From Crotophaga sulcirostris (taxonomy: Eukaryota; Chordata; Aves; Cuculiformes; Crotophagidae), in contig VYZB01000194.1 of assembly GCA_013397455.1 (NCBI GenBank), forward strand, positions 1,321,930 to 1,385,929: a stretch of DNA of 64,000 nt. Direction: 5' to 3'. This document shows positions 1 to 11,478 of the stretch, piece after piece. Below the pieces are notes generated by a model. That model was not told where the DNA came from and did not search any database. It saw only the letters and a list, made by a program, of their open reading frames with translations. Every line of letters starts with the position of its first letter. Positions within the stretch are counted from its first letter, which is position 1. The translations under genes and the position numbers were made by a program.

Positions 1-725
1 AGCAGAATCATATTTCTAGTTTTTCAGCTAAACCTCGTCTCAGTAACTTCATTTTCTGAAAATTAACTGCATGTTTTTCAGACAGTGTTTCTCTCTAGAA
101 ATGATAGTACATAGCTTTGGTATGCAGAAAGGCCATTGCTTATGCATATTCCTATGGAAACCAAGGCCATCCTTGAGTTGTCGGAATGCTGTAAATGAAT
201 GGGGCAAAAAAAGGTCACACGTATAGGAGGAACAGACAGAATAGGTGACCTAAAACTGACCAGCAGAATATTCCATCCCATATATACCACAATCAGTATA
301 AAACTGAGTGATGACAAGGGTCAAGCTAATGGCCTATGTCCAGTGAGGATCTTGTCTGCCTTTTTACCCTGATCCAGGACCTATGCATTCCTGAACTAAG
401 ATCCTGAGTCCAGCTTCCTCCTGCTGCTGAGTCTAACCTTGGACGTTTTCCTTGTGCTTGCTCTGCAGCATCTGTGGTGACATAGCAGTCATTGAGGGGG
501 AGGCTTGTTCAATCTCCTCTCTTTGTACGTATTTTATTCTTTTCTTATTAATAATATTTTCATTACTGTTATTATGGCTTCATTACAGTTGGTTTAGTTT
601 TCAATCCACCAGTATTTTTCTTTCATTTCCCTTTTCCCTTTTTCTTTGGGGTGGGGAGAGGGAACCAGCAGGAAACTGCTTGTGTTTAGCTGCCAATCAG
701 ACTGAGCTGGGGCTAAACTGTGACA
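1..725 (+). repeat. ERVL-like LTR, 5' part cut by window start
   Basis: The stretch aligns by eye along most of its length with 59074-59795 in the same orientation, sharing for example a TATGCAGAAAGGC block, a GACCARCAGARTATYCATCCCATA block and a terminal GGGCTAAACTG. A TATAAAA box lies at 297-303 and the element ends in TGACA at 725, as expected of an LTR 3' terminus. The sequence after 725 does not resemble what follows the other copy, so this is probably a solo LTR. Its beginning lies outside the window. Assignment to the avian ERVL-type LTR group rests on resemblance to the LTRs at 7786 and 11479. Confidence 0.7.
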
Positions 726-1206
726 ACTACAAGGTGGAGTTTTCAGTATTATGAGTCAAATGAACTGCCAGAAGGACCAGAGAAATTAAGACATAGTTTT
801 GTCACTTGTTACTATGGAGTTATTGAAAAAAAGTTTCATGCCATAAATCAACATCATTCATTCTAAAACCCCAGATCTACCATACAGTTTTTACTCTATT
901 ATGAATTTTATTTTTGGTGACTTCATCTATTAACTAGTTTTAAGAAAGGACAGGTACAAAAACCTATTAGTCAAGATGAAGACACACGGACACACCCCCC
1001 AACCAACCTCTTACTCAGTACAAAATAGCAAAAGCCTGTCTGATAAGGAGCAGAATGTGAATAGGGAATAATGTGGGATAAATCTCTAGAGGTTTTCTTA
1101 GTCACATTAAGTAGTAACTTACCTCTCCCATTAGGTTGAAATGAGAGTCCTTATAAAATTATATATTTCTTATCATGGGTAAGATATGATCTAGAGTTTG
1201 CAGAGT

Positions 1207-1236
1207 GTTTTGTTTGTTTTTTGTTTGTTTGTTTTT
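1207..1236 (+). repeat. (TTTG)n low-complexity run
   Basis: Short imperfect repetition of TTTG/TTTTTTG units. Confidence 0.7.
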
Positions 1237-2743
1237 TCAGAAGAAGATATGTTTATAAGAGGCATAAGATAGGTTGTCTGGAATCCTTCATATGAAGGTT
1301 AATTTTTTTCAGCAACCCTCTCTTCTTCCTAGCAATTGTTTTTCCGTTATCTAACTGAAAATAATGATTTAATGTGAGTCTTTTTCAGAGTGCAGTTTTC
1401 AAGAGTAGATTTGACTCAAAGTCTCAAGCAATGGTGACCTTTGGTACATGGCTTGGTAACCCATTGTATTATTTCAAATAAAACTTTGTTTACTAGTAGC
1501 CTCAAAATGATTGTCTCTTATTTTTCAGTTCAACTCCACTACTGAAAACATAGCAGAAGGATCTATACTTTGCTCCAGTTATAGAAAGATGCTTTGCATT
1601 GTCCTTTAAGCATTTGCATTTATGGAGGAGGGCGAAGGAAAGTCTAAAAAGAAAACCTTCAGCAGCTTAAACTGAGATATGTTATTCAAGCTACCAATAA
1701 AGCATATTGCAGGAAAGAAATGAATATGCGTTAAACATAGGGCATTCTTTGTCCTCATGGAAATGCTGCCTGCTTCAGCAGTGGGTAATCTAACTGTTAT
1801 TCATACCTCATATACTTACGAAAGAAGAAATAAATTGAAAAAGGTCATAATGCTTTAACAGAAGTATGAAATTCTGCTTATTAAGGAGGAGACTTCTGTA
1901 AATAATTACTGTTTATCAGAATAAACAGATGCAGATGTTGGCATAGGCACCATGAATTTCACAATTATTGCATAATTATGTTTGGAACTAAATGTAATAT
2001 TTTATTACATTCATTAATTTTTTCATTATTATTTTGACAAAACAAGGTCACCAGTGTATTTGATAGTTTTGTGTCATTTTCTGTCTCTATATTAAGAGAG
2101 ATCAGTTTACTTTAACAAGGTAAGTGTGCTGTCTAGAATACATTAACTGAGCATTGCATTATATTTCAACATAATGGTTTAAATGGAGGGAAGTTGTTTG
2201 TAACTGTGTCAAATCCATCTTGTCAAGAAACCTTCTCAATTTTTACCTCCTAGTTTTGTAATATTATTATTTTTCTTTAACCTGGTCAGTGATTGGACTG
2301 TGGAAGACAAATCATAGCAGAAATCAGGATTTTATGATGCATAGTTCCAGGAATGATACAATGGTAATTGAAATTTTGAAGCAATATATTGAGATGATGG
2401 ATCTCTTAAGTCTAGATCCGGAGTAACTGGTAATAAAATTTGTCTTAACGATTTGATTAACAGTTGTTTTTGTCAGGCTTTAAATTTAATACCAGTGAGT
2501 TAATAATAAAAAAGTCAAAAATGACAATGCTGAAACGTTACTTTCAGACCTGAAACGTTATTGACAGCAGTCTTTTTCTCAAAAACCTTGTAACACTGCT
2601 GGCATCTATCCCAAATCCTCCTCAGCTGATCCTCTTACTACCTCCTGGGGCAACTCACAGTTACAGACTACTTCAGCACTTACTTGTTGCATTTATCTAG
2701 AAAAGTCCATACTCCTGAATTACTGAATACGTTAAAATAATAC

Positions 2744-2872
2744 AGGTTTGGGATTTTTATGATTTTTATTTGGTTGGGGTTTTGGAGTTTGTCTGTTTGT
2801 TTGGGGGAAGTGGTTTGGTTTTAGGGTTTGTTTAGATTTTGTTGTTTATTTTTATTTTTCGTTTTTTTTCAT
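2744..2872 (+). repeat. G/T-rich low-complexity stretch
   Basis: About 130 bases made almost only of T and G, with TTTGG, TTTGT and TTTAGGG-like words. The strand asymmetry is clear and there is no exact unit. It is probably a decayed simple repeat. Confidence 0.6.
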
Positions 2873-4134
2873 TGTGGAATAATTTTAATTTCAAAAAGCA
2901 GAAAAAAAAAAGCAGACCTATGTCATTTTGTGAAGTACTATTCTTGCCATAATAACCTATGGTAAGCATAAGAGTGACATCCTCTTCCAATTTGTATTCC
3001 AAGGTACTTCTGAATTCTTTCTACCATTATAACTACGATTATTACTACTGCTTCCATTGACTTGCTAGTATTGAAAGCGATATTCACTAAGAAGTGAATA
3101 ACAGTTTCTATCTCTCTCCCTCAAATAGTATTTTGAATTGACCAAACTTTGAAATGACAGACTGGGACCTAACTGAAGCCTTTATTTTTCCTCCATTATT
3201 AAAATATGAAAAAAACATATGTTTTGGAGAAATCATAATAGTTTCAGGCTTTTATTCCTTTTAATTATGTGCAGGTATTAATACCAACAAGTAAATATGA
3301 ATAATAAAAATTAGAAACTGTTTCACTGACTATTTATTTTCTGCAGCCATGCTAATAAGATAACTAAATTTCAGTAGACACTATGTAGTCAGAAAAAAAA
3401 AATAGAGACTTTAACAATGTACATTCACAAAAGTAATGCTGTGTTTGTCTCGTCACAGAAAGAATATCAAATTCTCTTGAGCTATCTGGGAAATCTGCAT
3501 TGGTCACAGTACATACCCTTAAATACACATATTATGGGACATCTAAAAAATTTTGCTTAGAAGTGTGTAGGATGTTGCAAACCCATCAGTCTAGTGTGGT
3601 AAGAGAGTTCAAGAGGATACCTTATTTTATTGTTTCTATCCAGTACCTGGAGTCTCAGAAGGTTAGTAAGAGGCACTGGGTGTTCTTTCATTGAGAATAA
3701 ATGTAGTATAATTGACAATTCCAAATGATGATTGAATCTCACTTGTATTTTAGAATAGCTGCTCATATCTCTATTAGGACAGAGTAAGATGACTACAGAC
3801 AGTAGTAATTTTTAACTGTGTTGATAATTTTAACATTAAAATGTTGATTGAATATTTCACTCCAGACCTGCTCTTTAACATTTTAAGAGAACTTTATTGT
3901 TACAAGAAAGTTCAGCTTATAGAGAAATGTGTTGTAGGTTTCATGTAGGCAATAGGAAATCCTTATTAAAGACGCTGAAAATTTCTACATTATACCTAAA
4001 AAAAAACTTACTATGTGCAATAGTGTATTAAGAATTGAGTATGGATCCAAGTGATACAAAGAATGAGAATTGCTTGTGCAGGTAGGTCACCCAGAAAATG
4101 AGGGTCAAAGAAATTGTACCCCCCACCCCCAGTG

Positions 4135-5310
4135 AAGACAATTGGCAAAGTGATAACAAGAGACAAGGAAAAGGATGAAGTACTCAACAACATTTCTGCC
4201 TCAGTCTTCACTGGCATCCTCTCTTCCAATACCTCTCGAATGGATGGACTGCAAGAAGGGGATTGAGGGAGCAAAGTCCCTCCCACTGTAAGAGAAAGTC
4301 AGGTTTATGACTGCCTGGGGAATCTGAACACACATAAGTCTATGGGACCTGACAAGAGGCGCTCGAGAGTCCTGAGGGAACTGCCTGATGTAGTTACCAA
4401 GCCACTCTCCATGATATTGGAAAAGTCATGACAGTCAGGTGAGGTTCCTGGTGACTGTAAAAAGGGAACCATTGCATCCATATTTAAAAGGGGTAGAAAG
4501 GAGAACCCTGGGAACTACCGACTTGTCTGCCTCACATATATAAGCCCAAGAAGACGATGGAAAAGATCTTCCTTGTAGCTATGCTAAGACACATGGACAA
4601 TAGAGATGTGATCTGAGACCACCAGCATGGTTTAACAAGAGCTAGTCCTGCCTAGTAAATCTGATGGTCTTCTATGATTGTGACTACCTCAGTGGACAAT
4701 GGAAGAGCTATGGATGTCATCTACTTGAATTTCTGTAAGGCCTTTAACAGAGTTTCCTACAACATCTTTCTCTCTAAATTGGAGACATATGCATCTGATA
4801 AGTGGATTGTTCAGTGGATGAGGAACTGGTTGGCTGGTTGCATCCAGAGGGGAGTGGTCAATGGCTCAATGTCCACACAGAGATCAGTGAAAAGTGGTAT
4901 ATCCCAGGGGTCTGTACTGGAACGAGTACTGTTTAATATCATTGATAATGACATAAACAGTCGGATCGAATGCACCCTCAGTGAGTTTGCAAATAAACAA
5001 CCCCAAGGTGAATGGACTAGTTGGCATGCCTAAAGGATAGAATCCCATCCTAAGACACCTGGGCAAGTTCAAGAAGTAGGCCCATGTGAACTTCGTGAAG
5101 TTCAAAAAGGCAAAGCGCAAGGTCCTGCACCTGATTTGCAGCAATCCCCCAATAACAATACAGGCTGGAGGATGAAGAGATTGGGCTGCATCAACAAAAT
5201 AGTGGCCAGCAGATTGAGGGAGGTTATTCTGCTCCTCTGCTCTTCTCTGGTCACACTCCACTGGGAGTACAATGTCCATCTCTGGAGATGTCAGCAAAGA
5301 AGAGACATGG
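4135..5310 (+). mobile_element. CR1 LINE, 5' segment (RT region), decayed
   Basis: Remnant of CR1 ORF2, covering the segment just before reverse transcriptase and the RT domain itself. Frames shift repeatedly. The longest open part (4674-5033) carries a KAF-type motif, a GISQGSVL motif (the CR1 G-x-PQGS-x-L block) and FNIIDNDINS. The catalytic FADD of CR1 RT is replaced by FANK at 4986-4997 and the usual KAFD reads KAFN, so both catalytic sites are altered. The element continues after the LTR at 5311-6130. The start is approximate, because homology fades into the C-rich tract at 4120-4135. It is a dead copy. Confidence 0.85.
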
Positions 5311-6130
5311 TGTCACGGTCCACTCAGTGGACTCATGATGGTTCATTTACCATGATCTCAAAGCACGAAGAAATCAAGTAGTGACCCAATGCCCAAGGGT
5401 TATATTTCAAACAGTGCAGCTTTATTGTTTTGCCTGTAAAGCGGCACATGGTAGACAGGGTGATGAAAAGGGAAAGAGAAGGTAAAGTAAAAGGGAGGAA
5501 AGAGAATAATAGCTATCACCACGGGTCCAAAGACGTCCCTATGGTCCCAGGCTCCAGACAACGTCCTGCCGGTCCTCGTCATGAATTCTTTTGGAGGGCA
5601 GATCTTGATGAAGCTCGGTTAGGAGCCATCTTTTATGCTAAGCAACACACCTTGCACCTCCTGTCGCCCAGTGATTGAGGCCAATGTCCGCCTTCCTTTT
5701 GCAATCATGAATTAACTTCTGTGTATGTTCCTCTTTGTTGGCCTTGTAGGCAGGAAGGCCTTATCTTGGTTGTTCAATGCAGTCCAGCGTGTCAGAGAAC
5801 AGAACGCTCCCCATACCACACAGTCTTTCAGAGCGACTCTTACAGCCTCAGAGGCTGTAAGGGGACAGGGTAAGTTTGCTGATGCAGCCTTATCTCAGTT
5901 GTTCAGTCCAGTCCTGGATATCAGAGAGCAGGACATTCCCCATACCAGGCAGTTCTTCCTCTCAGGACGTTTGCTTCTTGTTATCTCTTCAGGTCCCAGG
6001 TACTGGAGAACAGCGCAGCGTTCCCCGTACCTCACAGTTCTGTCTCCCAGGGCTTTTGTTTCTTGGTATCTCTCCAAGTACCCTGATGGCAGTGTTGGGA
6101 CAAATACTGTCCTTTGGGTTGACTCTTATA
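5311..6130 (-). mobile_element. Solo LTR inserted into CR1
   Basis: The CR1 sequence breaks at GACATGG and resumes at CATGGGTCTG, giving a perfect 5-bp direct repeat CATGG at 5306-5310 and 6131-6135. This is the hallmark of retroviral integration. The plus-strand left end reads TGTCACGG, so the minus-strand 3' end is CCGTGACA. An AATAAA signal lies on the minus strand at 5426-5421, about 110 bp from that end, so I read the LTR on the minus strand. Its first dinucleotide there is TA instead of TG. Degenerate internal repeats lie at 5761-6090. No internal retroviral sequence remains. Confidence 0.75.
5761..6090 (-). repeat. Degenerate tandem repeats in the LTR U3 half
   Basis: Related blocks start near 5761, 5890, 5981 and 6066. 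Shared words are TTATCT, GTCCAG/GTCCCAGG, a CAGAGAACAG/GGAGAACAGC core, CCCCATACC/CCCCGTACC and CACAGT/GGCAGTTCT. Spacing is about 129, 91 and 85 bp, so copies have lost or gained bases. Direct repeats in U3 commonly hold enhancer sites; that role is inference. Confidence 0.6.
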
Positions 6131-6606
6131 CATGGGTCTGTTGAATCAGGTCCAGAGGATGGTCAGAAAAATGGTCAGAAGGATGGAACACTTCTCCTAT
6201 GAGGAAAGGCTGAGAGAGTTGGGTTTGTTCAGCCAGAACAAGAGAAAGATCCAGGCAGATGTTATTGTAACCTTTCAATACTTAAAGGGGGCTTATGAGA
6301 AAGATGGGGACAGATGTTTTATTAAGGCCTGTAGTGATAGGACAAACAGTAATGGTTCTAAACTCAAATAGGGTACATTTAGACTAGATAAGGGACAGAA
6401 TTTTTTTACAGTGATGAGGGTGGGGGTGAAACATTGGAACACAGAGAAGTCACAGATGACCCATCCCTGGAAGTGTTCAAGGCCAAGTTGGGTGGGGCTC
6501 TAAGCAACCTGATCTAGTTCAAGATGTCCCTGCTCATTACAGGAGGGTTTGGATTAGATAATTTTAAAGGTTACTTCCAACCTAAACTGTTCTATGATTC
6601 TAAGAC
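6131..6606 (+). mobile_element. CR1 LINE, 3' segment of the copy at 4135
   Basis: Continues the CR1 ORF2 C-terminus after the LTR: a GTCCAGAGGATGG block, then [17 protein letters not shown] coding (6132-6371), then the 3' tail with CTATGATTCTAAG at 6593-6605. Stop codons and frameshifts break the frame. The end coincides with the usual CR1 octamer tail. Confidence 0.85.
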
Positions 6607-7608
6607 TCTGTGTAATATGTAGTAGTAATGAGTAATCTTTCTATGCAGAAGAATTACTTATTCACTGAACTGAAAGTTCTGTGTTGCTAAGAGATCAGGA
6701 ATCAAGATTCCTTTATATTCAAGATGCATAAAGAATGGAACTGTACAAGCACACAAAGGAAAACACATGTTTAATATTATGTAAGAACTAATACAAATAC
6801 AGAATTAATAAAATTACATTAAAACATGAATAGAATTTGTCAGTAGTGAAAGAAGAGCTGAAAATTACAGGTAATGACTAGGGAATTTTCTTTTTTTGTG
6901 TGTGGACAGGTAGCCATGATTCAACAAAGAATAAGAAAGAAAAAACATGTCTAAAACCTCATTCTGGTTCACTAATATTTCTTCTGAAGTCAGAAAATTA
7001 TGTGTAACTCATTGAAAAAAAGTTGAAATATGTAATGATGTTGTAAATCTCTCTTTGATGGGAAATCTCATAAGCTGTTTTAAAGATTAGAGAACAGTTG
7101 CTGCTGTGTTGCTTTGAATGTTATTTCAAGTTCTCGTAAAAAGTAATCTGTAGGTTTTTATTAAATAAGAAGAATGTTAAGGGTTGCCTACAACCAGAAT
7201 ATCTGAATATATGACCTTTTAAAGTCTATCAAAGTCTATGATTAACTTTCTCTAGTCTTGGAACATGGAGGAAATCCATGAAGTCTAGGTGAAAATTATT
7301 GCTATATAAGCATTCAAAAGGTGAAAGCTGACCAGGATAACTGCCAGCCAACTTTTATCCTAATTACTGGTGAATCTCTGGCAAGGTTAAAGAGTTGGTA
7401 CACTTGAGTAGACAAAAAAAGTAAAGTTGAAAATGTTCTGATCCGTGACGAGGTATACAAGACTAGAATTGATAGGCACTGTTTTTTCTAATTATTTATT
7501 ATAATGACATGTGAAAATAGATAAAACAGCTGTGGAGAAAGATACTAGAAAAGCTAGAATCTAGAAAAGCTAGTGAAACATTCAAATGAGAAGAAAGAAA
7601 ACACTTCT
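6607..7608. other. AT-rich DNA without recognised gene
   Basis: I see no exon, repeat or RNA gene. A short tandem of CTAGAAAAGCTAG occurs near 7546-7572. Confidence 0.55.
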
Positions 7609-7722
7609 AGGTATTGTGTCCAGTTTTATTACTCCAGTACAGGAAAGAAATTAATAAATGAAGCGATGGCCACTAGCGTGGTTGGAATTGGAGTGCTCAA
7701 CATGTGAAGAGAGGCTCTACAA
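7609..7722 (+). mobile_element. Short decayed CR1 fragment
   Basis: GTATTGTGTCCAGTTTTATTACTCC and, later, CATGTGAAGAGAGGCTCTAC match the order and spacing of the CR1 ORF2 C-terminal coding strand (TGTCCAG..TTC, then GAAGAGAGGCT). The middle has deletions. It ends just before the LTR at 7786. Confidence 0.45.
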
Positions 7723-7785
7723 GCATATCAGATTGTAGATCTGATCTGAAAAACTGTCATCTCGTAAGAGCTGTGTTTTTAAAAG

Positions 7786-8347
7786 TCTATTGGGTCTGGC
7801 TGGGTTGGAGTTAACCTTTCCCATAGCAGCCCTTATAGTGTCGTGCTTTGTATTGGTAACAAGAACAATGCTGATAACACACCAGTGTTTTGACACCTGC
7901 TGAGCAGTGCTTACACAGTCTCTGTCCTGTAACTCCAAGTCCCCCAGACCCAGTAGGCTAGAAATGGGCCAGAGACTGGGAGGGAACATAGCCAGAACAG
8001 CTGATCCAAGGTGACCAAAATCGTATTGATACCATATGGTATGAAACAAAAGCTAGGAGAAAAGGCGGGGGGACAGTGGTATTTGTTATTAAGGCTATTG
8101 TCTTCTGAAGAAAGAAGTGGTTGGGGTCCTGCTTCCCGGTAAGTGGCTGGATATCATCTATTGATGGGAATGTAGGGAATAAATCTTGTTGCTTTGCTTT
8201 GCTTCCATGCATAGACTTTACTTTTTTTCATTAAACTGCAGTTTTCTCAACCCACATGTTTTTCATCTTATTTTCTCCTGTCTGTACTGGGGAGTGAAAG
8301 AGCAGTTTGATGGGCACCTGGTGGCCTGCTGAGGTCGACTCGCCACA
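7786..8347 (+). mobile_element. ERVL-like 5' LTR
   Basis: The 5' part reads TTGGGTCTGGCTGGGTTGGAGTTAAC, followed by GCTGAGCAGTGCTTACACAG, a CATACCATATGG-like element near 8030, an ATTAAA polyadenylation-type signal at 8230-8235 and a terminal GCCACA. The same ordered blocks occur in the LTR at 11479. It is followed by gag- and pol-like sequence in the same orientation, which makes it the 5' LTR of a broken provirus. The first dinucleotide is mutated or the start is off by a few bases. No matching duplication is seen on the right, as expected if the 3' LTR is lost. Confidence 0.75.
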
Positions 8348-8999
8348 GTCTTTTTTTGGCACTTAATTTGAGGCTTGAGACAATGGCAGGTTTGAATTGA
8401 ACGTGCTATAGCTATAGTAATTACTAATTTGCAGGCTTCTGTGCAGGTCACGGAGTTTATTTGCTGCACAGATTAGCTGTTTATTTGCTGAGCTTGGAAA
8501 CATGTTAATACAAACAAGGGCTATGCACTTTGCCAGCACTGATGCCCTTACTGTGCTGGTGTAGCCGTGTTGTGGAGAGGATGAGCGAATACACCTCTCT
8601 TCTCATCCACCATTCATCTGGGTGATTTTGCTGTGCAGCCTCCTGAAGTCCTTTCTCAGTCTTAAGGGAGCTGTTTAATTAATACTGTCTGCTTATTGTC
8701 AGATTTGCATAATCTGGTGTCATCCTGGTATGAGAGGAGGCAACTTTGGGGAAAAGTAATATTGACGCATTTCCTGAGATGGTCAGGGTGTGTGGAAGTA
8801 TTAGGGTAGGTTCTTAGAGCAGTTATCACCACCCATAGCCAGGGATTTCATACCTGAACAGGCAGGTAACCCTTGTGAATTAATGTGCCCCCTGATAGAA
8901 GGGTACCTTGCCTACCAGCAGTAAAAATCAGTAGCTTGGAGCACTGTTTTCAGGTTTGGCCTGTGCCTATCAAGCAGTACTTTCAATGTTTAAGACAGG
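8348..8999 (+). mobile_element. Provirus leader / unassigned internal region
   Basis: This segment lies between the LTR and the first gag-like frame. No primer-binding site is clear and no long frame is open. It is slightly richer in GC than non-repeat DNA nearby, which fits an internal proviral origin, but part could be unrelated DNA. Confidence 0.4.
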
Positions 9000-9640
9000 G
9001 ACACAGATCACCTCTGAGGATGCTATGATTGAGAAAGAAATCCAAACTGACACTATAGTAATCTCCCCAGCAGTGGAAAAGAAGCAGTGAACACGGAGGC
9101 TGATGGGTTTGTATCATCGATCAATAGGGGAGGAGGAAGAAGAGTCTGACTAGGAAGCCAGTCCTCCAGCAAGGAAATGAGAGGAAGGAGAGTAGTGACC
9201 CAAAAGGAGGAAACTACCAAGTCCCTGACCTTTAAAGAATTTCAGGATATGCAGAAAGATTACAGCTGCCAGCCAGGTGAGCAGATTGCTGCCTGGTTGC
9301 TTCTGTGCTGAGATAGTGAGACCAACATTCATAAATCAGAATGTAAGAAAGTCCAACAGCTGGGATCCATCCCTAGGGACCAGGGAATAGACAGAGAAGT
9401 TAGAAAAGGAGTAAAATCTCACAGTATATGCAGAGCATGAAGGGAAGATATCCATTCAAAGAAGACTTTATGGAAGTGGACCACCACTGAGAAAGGCATC
9501 TGGTATCTGGGAGTATTAAAGTACTGAAAGTCTTTTACTGAATGTAAAAAGACAGTCAGTGATTTCCTAGACACAGAAGAAGAACCACTAAGTTCACATC
9601 CCTTGATTTTGGTGAAGGGACCTTTGGTCCCGCAGTGCAA
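9000..9640 (+). pseudogene. Decayed gag-like region of ERVL-like provirus
   Basis: On the plus strand, coding-like sequence with stops and shifts resembles the capsid-type Gag of avian ERVL-like proviruses. The clearest block is 9231-9310, which reads through an FKEF-QDMQKDY segment and a PGEQ-AAWLLLC segment before a TGA stop. A second conserved-looking block lies near 9456-9520, after a frame change. Gag would form the particle core; this copy cannot make one. Assignment is by family resemblance and by position between LTR and pol. Confidence 0.6.
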
Positions 9641-10130
9641 GAACTGGTCAGCAACTTCTCTGGAGGAAAAGGGGGCTCCCCCATCAGCAGGGGGAAAGGG
9701 AGGGATGTGTATACTAAACTGTGGGCTCAGTGGCCCAGCATATCGGATTCACAGAAGTTACATGCGTTTTTAGATGCTTGTGCCCAGTGTACCCTCATAC
9801 CATTAGGGTATAGAGGCCTGGAACTCCTCTAGATTCCTGGAGTGACAAGCAGATCCCCAAAGTTGTCTCTGTTGGAGGTTGATGTGAACTTAACAGAAGA
9901 CAAGAGGCAAAAGCATCAATTGTGACCAACACAGAGGCATTGATTGTCCTTGGCATAGACTAGCTCTGGAGAGGACACAGAAGTATATCGATGGGCTTTT
10001 GGTCCACCATGGATACAGAGAAGATTGAACATTTGTCTACCTTTCTTGACCTCTTGGAAGATCCCTCTATTGTGGACTTGCTGTGGGTTGAAGAACAGTA
10101 GGTGCCAATTGCTACCATGATGATGCATCA
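9641..10130 (+). pseudogene. Decayed gag-pol junction / protease-side region
   Basis: Open pieces (9635-9832 and others in shifted frames) continue the provirus toward RT. A block around 9800-9990 (IPLGYRGLELL, then after shifts a YRWAFG-like segment near 9990) sits where the pol segment ahead of RT is expected. Stops interrupt every frame. A protease active site could not be located, so the protease assignment is positional only. Confidence 0.45.
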
Positions 10131-10790
10131 GTGACAATATCACACCAACCAAGACTCTCTGATTCTGATCAAATAAACCTGATTCATCTATTGGATAACC
10201 AAGAAATGATCAGCAAGATTTGCTCTCCCTGTCGTAGTCCCATATGGCCAGTGCAAAAGTCTGATGGAAGGCGGAGGTTAACAGTGGACTATCATTGCCT
10301 GAGCAAAGTCACACTATGGCTGAGTGCTGCTGTAGCAGACAGGCCAGACTTCCAATATGAAGACAGCGAAGTGATGTGCTGCAGCTGATACTGAAAATGT
10401 GTTGTTCTCAATTCCTTTGGTAGCCAAGTTCTTGACACTGTTTCCTTTCATGTGCAAGGGTATCCAGTATACCTGGAATTGACTGCTGCAGGGGTGGAAG
10501 CACAACCCTACTATTTGTCATGGCATAAGCCAACCTATACTGGAATAGGATGATGCCCCTGAACATCTGCAATACATTGACAACATCATCATGTGGGCAA
10601 ACAGAGCAGAAGTGTTTGGAAGGGCAAAAGAATAATTTTGGTTCTTCTGAAAGCTGGTTTTGCTTTAAAAAGAAAAAAGTCAAAGGACTTACACAGGAAA
10701 TCCAGTTCTTTGGACTAAAATGTCGGGATGGATGTTGTCACATCCCTATGCATGTGATAAATAAGATGACATCTATGTCCCTTTGATTCC
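10131..10790 (+). pseudogene. Decayed pol (reverse transcriptase) of ERVL-like provirus
   Basis: RT fingers and palm motifs are legible: SPIWPVQKSDG starting at 10236 and LTVDY at 10278-10292. In a shifted frame, the catalytic box reads YIDN at 10573-10584, so the second catalytic aspartate of the YxDD box is asparagine. A GF-type segment and a QEIQFFGLKC block follow to about 10785. The region between LTVDY and YIDN is broken by frameshifts. Homology stops at about 10790, so the RT C-terminus, RNase H, integrase and any env are missing. It is inactive. Confidence 0.75.
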
Positions 10791-11478
10791 TAATGATTCC
10801 AACAGACGTAAAAATTTCTAATTACAGACTGACAGTAGGTGCCAGGCTTGAGTAGATATTGACATTTCAACTGTTTCTTTATTCCATGAGGTACTTTCAG
10901 AAAGTGGATTTCACTTCACAAATTAACCAGATCTACCTGTGTGGTAGATCAAATTACTTTCTAATCTCTTCCCATTCCTTTGGTCTGGGATTTCCAAAAG
11001 TCTAAAAGAATTAGATTTCCAACTCTCATTGCCCTTTAATGGAATAAGGCCACATTAAAGACAGATCTAGAGTGCATTCTCAGTGTAGGAGTTGGCTATT
11101 GTTCAAAATTGTCCAAAATAAGAGATACGATCTAATTATGCCTTCAAACTGATTTGAAGACCCATCCTTAAACTAAGTTCTAAGCACCTTTCAAGGGCAG
11201 TAATGAAAATACGATGTTTGGTTAATGCAGTTGTTTCTTTCTAAACACAAGAGTCAAAATAGCTGAAGAAAAAAAGCCCATCTGCATTAGTCAGTTTATA
11301 AACCTTCCACTGTCACTTCTTTTTAGGTTGACTTCAAAAACGTCAGACTTCAGGCTTTTGGCAAGATCTTAAAAGCTGCTACGCATTTATCCAAAAGCTT
11401 ATTTCTTTTTTTTGGTGGGGGAAAGGTGGGAAGTGGTATATGTGCTATAGTGTAAATGAAGGCATTGGATTAGGATGT
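10791..11478. other. Unassigned DNA between provirus remnant and solo LTR
   Basis: I see no pol continuation and no host gene here. The compositional change at about 10790 suggests the provirus ends by deletion and unique DNA begins. Confidence 0.5.

Larger units (their letters stand above)
726..4134. other. AT-rich DNA without recognised gene
   Basis: No coding region, RNA gene or transposon is recognisable. Open frames here are short, AT-driven and unlike known proteins. The only local structure is low complexity: a TTTG-rich run at 1207-1236 and a G/T-rich stretch at 2744-2872. Confidence 0.6.

Noticed and set aside
2040..2120. Donor-like AAG|GTAAGTGTG at 2106 with an upstream acceptor-like site
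   Set aside because: All three frames of the bounded segment contain stops; acceptor lacks a pyrimidine tract.
5725..6202. 139- and 108-codon plus-strand frames
   Set aside because: They lie inside the LTR at 5311-6130 and are explained by its repeat structure.
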